A stretch of 47,951 bases of DNA, from contig VBDZ01000010.1 of NCBI GenBank assembly GCA_005881215.1, forward strand, positions 1 to 47,951, written 5' to 3'. Numbering within the stretch: the stretch's first letter is position 1; each line of letters opens with the position of its first letter. The translations under genes were made by a program, and so were the position numbers. The notes beneath the pieces are model-generated. The model saw only the letters and a program-made list of their open reading frames with translations. It searched no databases and was not told where the DNA came from. Shown piece by piece: positions 47,776-47,951 of this stretch. The stretch is from Chloroflexota bacterium (GTDB taxonomy: Bacteria; Chloroflexota; Dormibacteria; CF-121).

Positions 47776-47951
47776 ATGCCGACTACCAAGGGCGGCCTCG
47801 AGGATGTCATCGCGGCGAACTCGGCCATTTCGGACATCATCGGTCCCCAGGGCAAGCTCACCTACCGCGGCATCGACATCCACGACCTCGCTCGCCACTC
47901 GTCCTTCGAAGAGACGACCTACCTTCTCTGGTTCGGCACGCTGCCAACCCG
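47776..47951 (+). CDS. Citrate synthase (or 2-methylcitrate synthase), N-terminal part
   Basis: Only the first 58 codons are inside the window. MPTTKGGLEDVIAANSAISD, GKLTYRGIDIHDLARHSSF and TYLLWFGTLPT follow the N-terminal domain of type II-like small citrate synthases, which join acetyl-CoA and oxaloacetate. Citrate versus methylcitrate use cannot be told from this part. It diverges from rtcB across 158 bp containing promoter copy 3 and its own -10 box. Its placement at the far end of a window that opens with a pyruvate dehydrogenase operon is probably coincidence. Confidence 0.88.
   Translation, partial: MPTTKGGLEDVIAANSAISDIIGPQGKLTYRGIDIHDLARHSSFEETTYLLWFGTLPT

Noticed and set aside
1-47951. 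tRNA, rRNA, CRISPR arrays, insertion sequences
   Set aside because: No cloverleaf with GGTTCGAATC-type T-arm, no regularly spaced 25-40 bp repeats, and no transposase frame seen. The only mobile-type element is the intein.

Overview
The window is a stretch of a high-GC bacterial chromosome with densely packed genes on both strands. Nothing in it looks phage- or plasmid-borne. The gene mix points to a terrestrial Actinobacteriota, Chloroflexota or Dormibacterota-like lineage: an MshC-like ligase, an F420-type luciferase-like oxidoreductase, a GerW protein, a Lys/Ala-rich histone-like protein, and many promoters with the -10 box a few bases from a start codon (leaderless mRNAs). This assignment is inference; there is no rRNA or other marker gene.

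Layout. 1-2467 (-): pyruvate dehydrogenase complex genes E1alpha, E1beta and a truncated E2. 2560-3691 (-): queuosine genes queF and a yhhQ-like transporter. 3718-4770 (-): a secreted pseudo-protease. 4835-6034 (+): an MshC-like cysteine ligase. 6081-8701: DUF309 protein, a GAF histidine kinase lacking its phospho-acceptor His, and a PHP phosphoesterase. 8741-12860: a thioesterase/hydrolase fusion, a LysM-CHAP wall hydrolase, and an amidase with a tiny GatC/AtzG-like partner. 13044-14465: an unrecognised three-part protein. 14577-17911 (+): a redox cluster (membrane molybdopterin enzyme, ApbE, ferric-reductase-like heme protein). 17973-23137: GerW, a cysteine-desulfurase-like enzyme, an EamA transporter, a DedA-RDD fusion and a DUF885 hydrolase. 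23220-26692 (+): a subtilase with a Trp-repeat tail, a membrane protein and a diguanylate cyclase whose membrane half is a paralogue of it. 26696-28461: small membrane, GNAT and unknown proteins. 28505-36529: a DNA-repair-like neighbourhood (YhaN/SbcC-like ATPase, YhaO/SbcD-like nuclease, WYL regulator, zinc-ribbon protein, uracil-DNA-glycosylase-like protein, rhodanese, RmuC). 36526-42309: envelope, nucleoid and hydrolase genes. 42313-45347: an LLM oxidoreductase, a Phd-like/LeuA-regulatory-domain fusion and a beta-propeller lipoprotein. 45349-47617 (-): rtcB interrupted by a frameshifted intein. 47776-end (+): start of a citrate synthase.

Most unusual observations. (i) A 25-bp promoter element occurs twice, differing at one base, with a shorter third copy. 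The copies lie upstream of rmuC, a small gene behind the YhaON-like pair, and rtcB. Each is followed at fixed spacing by a TAnnnT-like -10, the geometry of the WYL-protein (PafBC) DNA-damage promoters of mycobacteria, and a WYL regulator lies in the same neighbourhood. (ii) A 302-aa protein joins a Phd/YefM-like N-terminus to the allosteric C-terminal domain of 2-isopropylmalate synthase with no catalytic barrel, suggesting a leucine-sensing regulator. (iii) An HNH intein sits in the rtcB active-site motif and carries a 1-nt frameshift. (iv) A subtilase with six VSWDx repeats is followed closely by a membrane-sensor/c-di-GMP pair. Several genes also appear to use non-AUG starts (CTG, TTG, perhaps ATA).
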